Assembly: GCF_021155765.1 (NCBI RefSeq)
Contig: NC_060110.1
Coordinates: 23,830,001 to 23,894,000, forward strand
DNA: 64,000 bases
From: Diprion similis
Taxonomy: Eukaryota > Arthropoda > Insecta > Hymenoptera > Diprionidae
Reading direction: 5' to 3'
The notes under the pieces are model-generated. The model worked only from the letters and a program-made list of their open reading frames with translations. It did no database searches and had not been told where the DNA came from. Below, piece after piece: positions 61,470-64,000 of this stretch. Each line of letters starts with the position of its first letter. Positions within the stretch are counted from its first letter, which is position 1. A program made the translations under genes and the position numbers.

Positions 61470-64000
61470 CTGGAATAGAAAGATAATATTGATTATTGTA
61501 AGTGAGGTCATTACAAACAATTATATTGCATTAGCTTCCACCTAACATATTAATATTTCAGTATTACTTTACCTGAGGTGTTCTCTCTACCGATTGGCCC
61601 ATCCTGTGCAGCACGTCTCCACTTTGACTTTGCCTGAACATTGATCCATGCCGTTCAGTTGACTGACTTCTTCTTAATATCTCTCCAGATTGGCTGGAAT
61701 GAACTTTATTTTCTACAGATGATTCGGACTCATTAGGTCCCTCAACCCTTTGACAAATTTGTTCGTTAACATACGGGTAACGGATTCGTATGGAGTCAAT
61801 GACGTCCAAAAGATTTTTTGCATCCATGGCCAATATATGCGCTGCGGATAACATGCCCCTTAAAATTTAAGTCAGAATATTAATTTAATACAGGACTAAT
61901 GAGATCAATGTATCTGAAAAGTAATAAATATTTCAATCCATTCTCACTTTCTATACTCTGCATCTAAGGTTGTGGCACTGTAACTCTGGGCCAATTTCAT
62001 GGCAGAAACAAGTTCAGCCATATCTTTGCTGAGAACTTTGTGAGCCATTTCCACTTCTCGATGCGCGCATGCCGGTAAAATCTCCATTAGAGAATCCACA
62101 GATGTGAGGAGCGCTCTTAGTTCAACGCCCACCTTTCTTACTAGCTCAAGATACTGTTCAGCTTTACTTTGTTGCACACCTGCAATGTTGTAATTAATGT
62201 TTTAGCAGAAGGCATTGAATAAGATATGACATCACAAGTCATTCCAATGACAAGTGAAAAAAATTGCAAATAGACAGTTGCAAGATAAAAAAAAACACAT
62301 AATGTACTGTACTCCTACCCTGAGAAAGGGACATAACAGCCCTGACGACGCTCGTTGTACAATCATATACTTTGTCGTTAGTCCTATCTAGATCAGCTGT
62401 CGGAGTCGGTTCCATTTTCTGTAATTAATATGTCAGTAAACCAGTAGCTGATATTTGATATTGTACTGTATTATAATACAAGTTGGCTAATGCAGTTGCT
62501 TGTCGAGACCCTTGTAAACACAGTATCGTTTGGTAGATGCTTGTACAAAGACACAAAGAAAGGCGTATAAGTCAACTAAACTGGGTGCTCAAACGTCAAT
62601 CATGGAATGTATCAACTACTCAGAGTGTTTATAAAACAATGAAAACACATTGAACCCTGTTAATTTTATTGGTCTCGACATTCGACTCATTTTCCAGCCA
62701 AGCAAAGCAGTCAAAAATTTTTAGTGCATGCAATAAAGCCTGATTATGGTTACACATGTATGTAAAATATATATCATAAGTATAGTTCAATGCGACGCTT
62801 GCGCTTTCATAAAGTACAATAAAAAAAAAAACAGTGAAGCACGATAGCAAAGTCTGTGTACAAATTATAGCACATAATTTTCAAAAACTAGAGACACTGT
62901 ATACATTTCTCTAGTGAGATGTTTCATATTGGTTCAAAGAAAAAACTTCAAAAGTTATTCAAATATAATCGCTTGGAAGATACACTTCGATATGATCACC
63001 TTGACGATGATAACTTTATCAGAGCCCTTGTCTAGACCAAGGGATCCTGTGTTGACGGGCGTAGCTTCATTGCTGGGTGATTGGGTCACCGAACGAGGTC
63101 CCAGAGGACTTCCACTTTCATCGCCACTAGTTGCGATCGAAAGTCGTTTCTGAAAGCGTTAATATAAGCTAGCATGGATATTTGGAAAAGGCTTAAAATT
63201 TTAAAAAGTTAATTGTCAGTGGCATTAGTTATAGGCTTGTGTTCTACAGCAGGCGGTAATTATATAATTGGTTGAAAAAGAGAAAAAAAAAAAAAATGGA
63301 AGAATGTACAATTTGCTGGATGCGGTGCAGCAATCAGTTACGTATCATTGCAGCTGACCCTCTTACTCGAGTCACTTACAGGCGATTGGAATCTGACTTA
63401 CGAAATTGACAGTCTATCCAACAAAGCGCACCAGGCTATTACATTGGTGAATTGCAGTTTTTCTTAATTGCCGACCACTGCCCCATGGTGTGAATTAAAA
63501 ATGAATCAATTGAATCAAAATTGTAAGCATTTAAAGTGATTTCTGGCAAAATTTACCAAAATCGAATTCAATTTTACAGCAAAAATTATAAACAATAATT
63601 ATAGACTGTACAACGATGTATAAACCTTAATTTATCCGTCTATTTCAAAGCGTATTTTACACAGTGCAAATGTCAGTTTGCAGCCACACATCTAATCGCT
63701 GAGAAAATTCACCTAGTTCCACAGTCCATATTCAGATTGGTAAGCTACTGTGATTTTTTATAAGGGACTATTTTTGCATAGTCTTTGATAGTAGATAAAT
63801 ATGTCTAATAGTAGGTATATTCCAGGTATTATATAAAATTGATATATAATGTCCAAGTAGGACATTACCTCTTCTCTCGCGAGCCACCGGCTATCTTCTT
63901 CGGACTGACGTTGCTGTTCTAGTAGTCTTTGTTCGCGTAATTTTTGTTCATCGTCCACACTATGTCCAAAGTGCTCGATAGCACCATCAAACAGCTGCGA
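61128..64000 (-). CDS. Fak: Focal adhesion kinase (FAK), 3' part; gene continues past the window
   Basis: Non-receptor tyrosine kinase of integrin adhesions. Only the C-terminal 413 residues are here; FERM and kinase domains must lie beyond position 64000. Exons: 63869-64000 (open at window edge), 63000-63149, 62319-62418, 61948-62179, 61573-61858, 61128-61469; phases agree. Order: linker helix LREQRLLEQQRQSEEDSRWL (human LIRQQQEMEEDQRWLEKEE), Ser/Pro-rich spacer, then the FAT four-helix bundle from DRTNDKVYDCTTSVVRAVMS through YLELVRKVGVELRALLTSVD and LSAAHILAMDAKNLLDVIDS. FAT binds paxillin and talin to target focal adhesions. Vertebrate FAK ends shortly after FAT; here about 180 more residues follow, Ser/Arg-rich and internally repetitive. 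The 63000 exon end is the least sure boundary. Confidence 0.92.
61573..61858 (-). CDS. Fak: FAK exon (FAT helix 4 and tail)
   Basis: GMLSAAHILAMDAKNLLDVI begins it; the second half is Ser/Gln/Arg-rich with SQSGEILRRSQSTER and SQSGDVLHRMGQSVER. Donor CAG|GTAAAG. Confidence 0.92.
61948..62179 (-). CDS. Fak: FAK exon (FAT helices 1-3)
   Basis: VQQSKAEQYLELVRKVGVEL to ATTLDAEYRK. Donor AGAAA|GTGAGA. Confidence 0.94.
62319..62418 (-). CDS. Fak: FAK exon (start of FAT)
   Basis: KMEPTPTADLDRTNDKVYD to AVMSLSQ, after TTACAG; donor CAGG|GTAGGA. Confidence 0.92.
63000..63149 (-). CDS. Fak: FAK exon (Ser/Pro-rich linker)
   Basis: KRLSIATSGDESGSPLGPRS to LGLDKGSDKVIIVK, donor AAG|GTGATC. An alternative in-phase donor AAA|GTTATC would drop the last five residues. 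Confidence 0.8.
63869..64000 (-). CDS. Fak: FAK exon, 5' end outside window
   Basis: Starts SQLFDGAIEHFGHSVDDEQK, ends WLAREE|GTAATG. The GTG at 63956 is Val, not a start. The exon continues past the window edge. Confidence 0.88.

Overview
This window looks like part of an insect nuclear chromosome. It is AT-rich, has multi-kilobase introns with GT-AG junctions, and carries microsatellites and many small terminal-inverted-repeat elements. The encoded proteins match metazoan families, and several have insect-type features. Hymenoptera is a guess only, from the overall texture and short CCTAA/TTAGG-like runs. I reconstructed five protein-coding genes by joining exons whose splice phases agree; no expression data were available.

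Layout. Positions 1 to about 11.0 kb hold no recognisable coding exon and end in GC-rich DNA that could be a promoter. From 11,494 to 44,202 (+) lies fusilli/ESRP, an epithelial splicing regulator with three RRM domains. It has twelve coding exons, introns up to 9.3 kb, and two possible C-termini: a Gln-Ala-rich extended exon ending at 35,027, or two distal exons ending at 44,202. BLOC1S2 (48,708-49,214, +) is a single-exon gene with a perfect NRF1/ewg-type palindrome about 270 bp upstream. Elongin C (51,994-53,126, -) and DSCC1 (54,138-56,533, +) are head to head across about 1 kb. The last six exons of focal adhesion kinase (FAK; 61,128 to beyond 64,000, -) close the window: part of the linker, the complete FAT domain and a roughly 180-residue tail beyond FAT.

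The genes do not form a pathway. Their products act in alternative splicing (fusilli), lysosome-related organelle and endosome positioning (BLOC1S2), transcription elongation and ubiquitin ligases (Elongin C), replication-coupled cohesion (DSCC1) and integrin signalling (FAK). The arrangement is ordinary for a eukaryotic chromosome. I found no evidence of a new multi-gene system. The points most worth checking are the two fusilli C-termini, the repetitive FAK tail, a possible poison exon in DSCC1, candidate antisense exons inside fusilli introns, and two families of small inverted-repeat elements.
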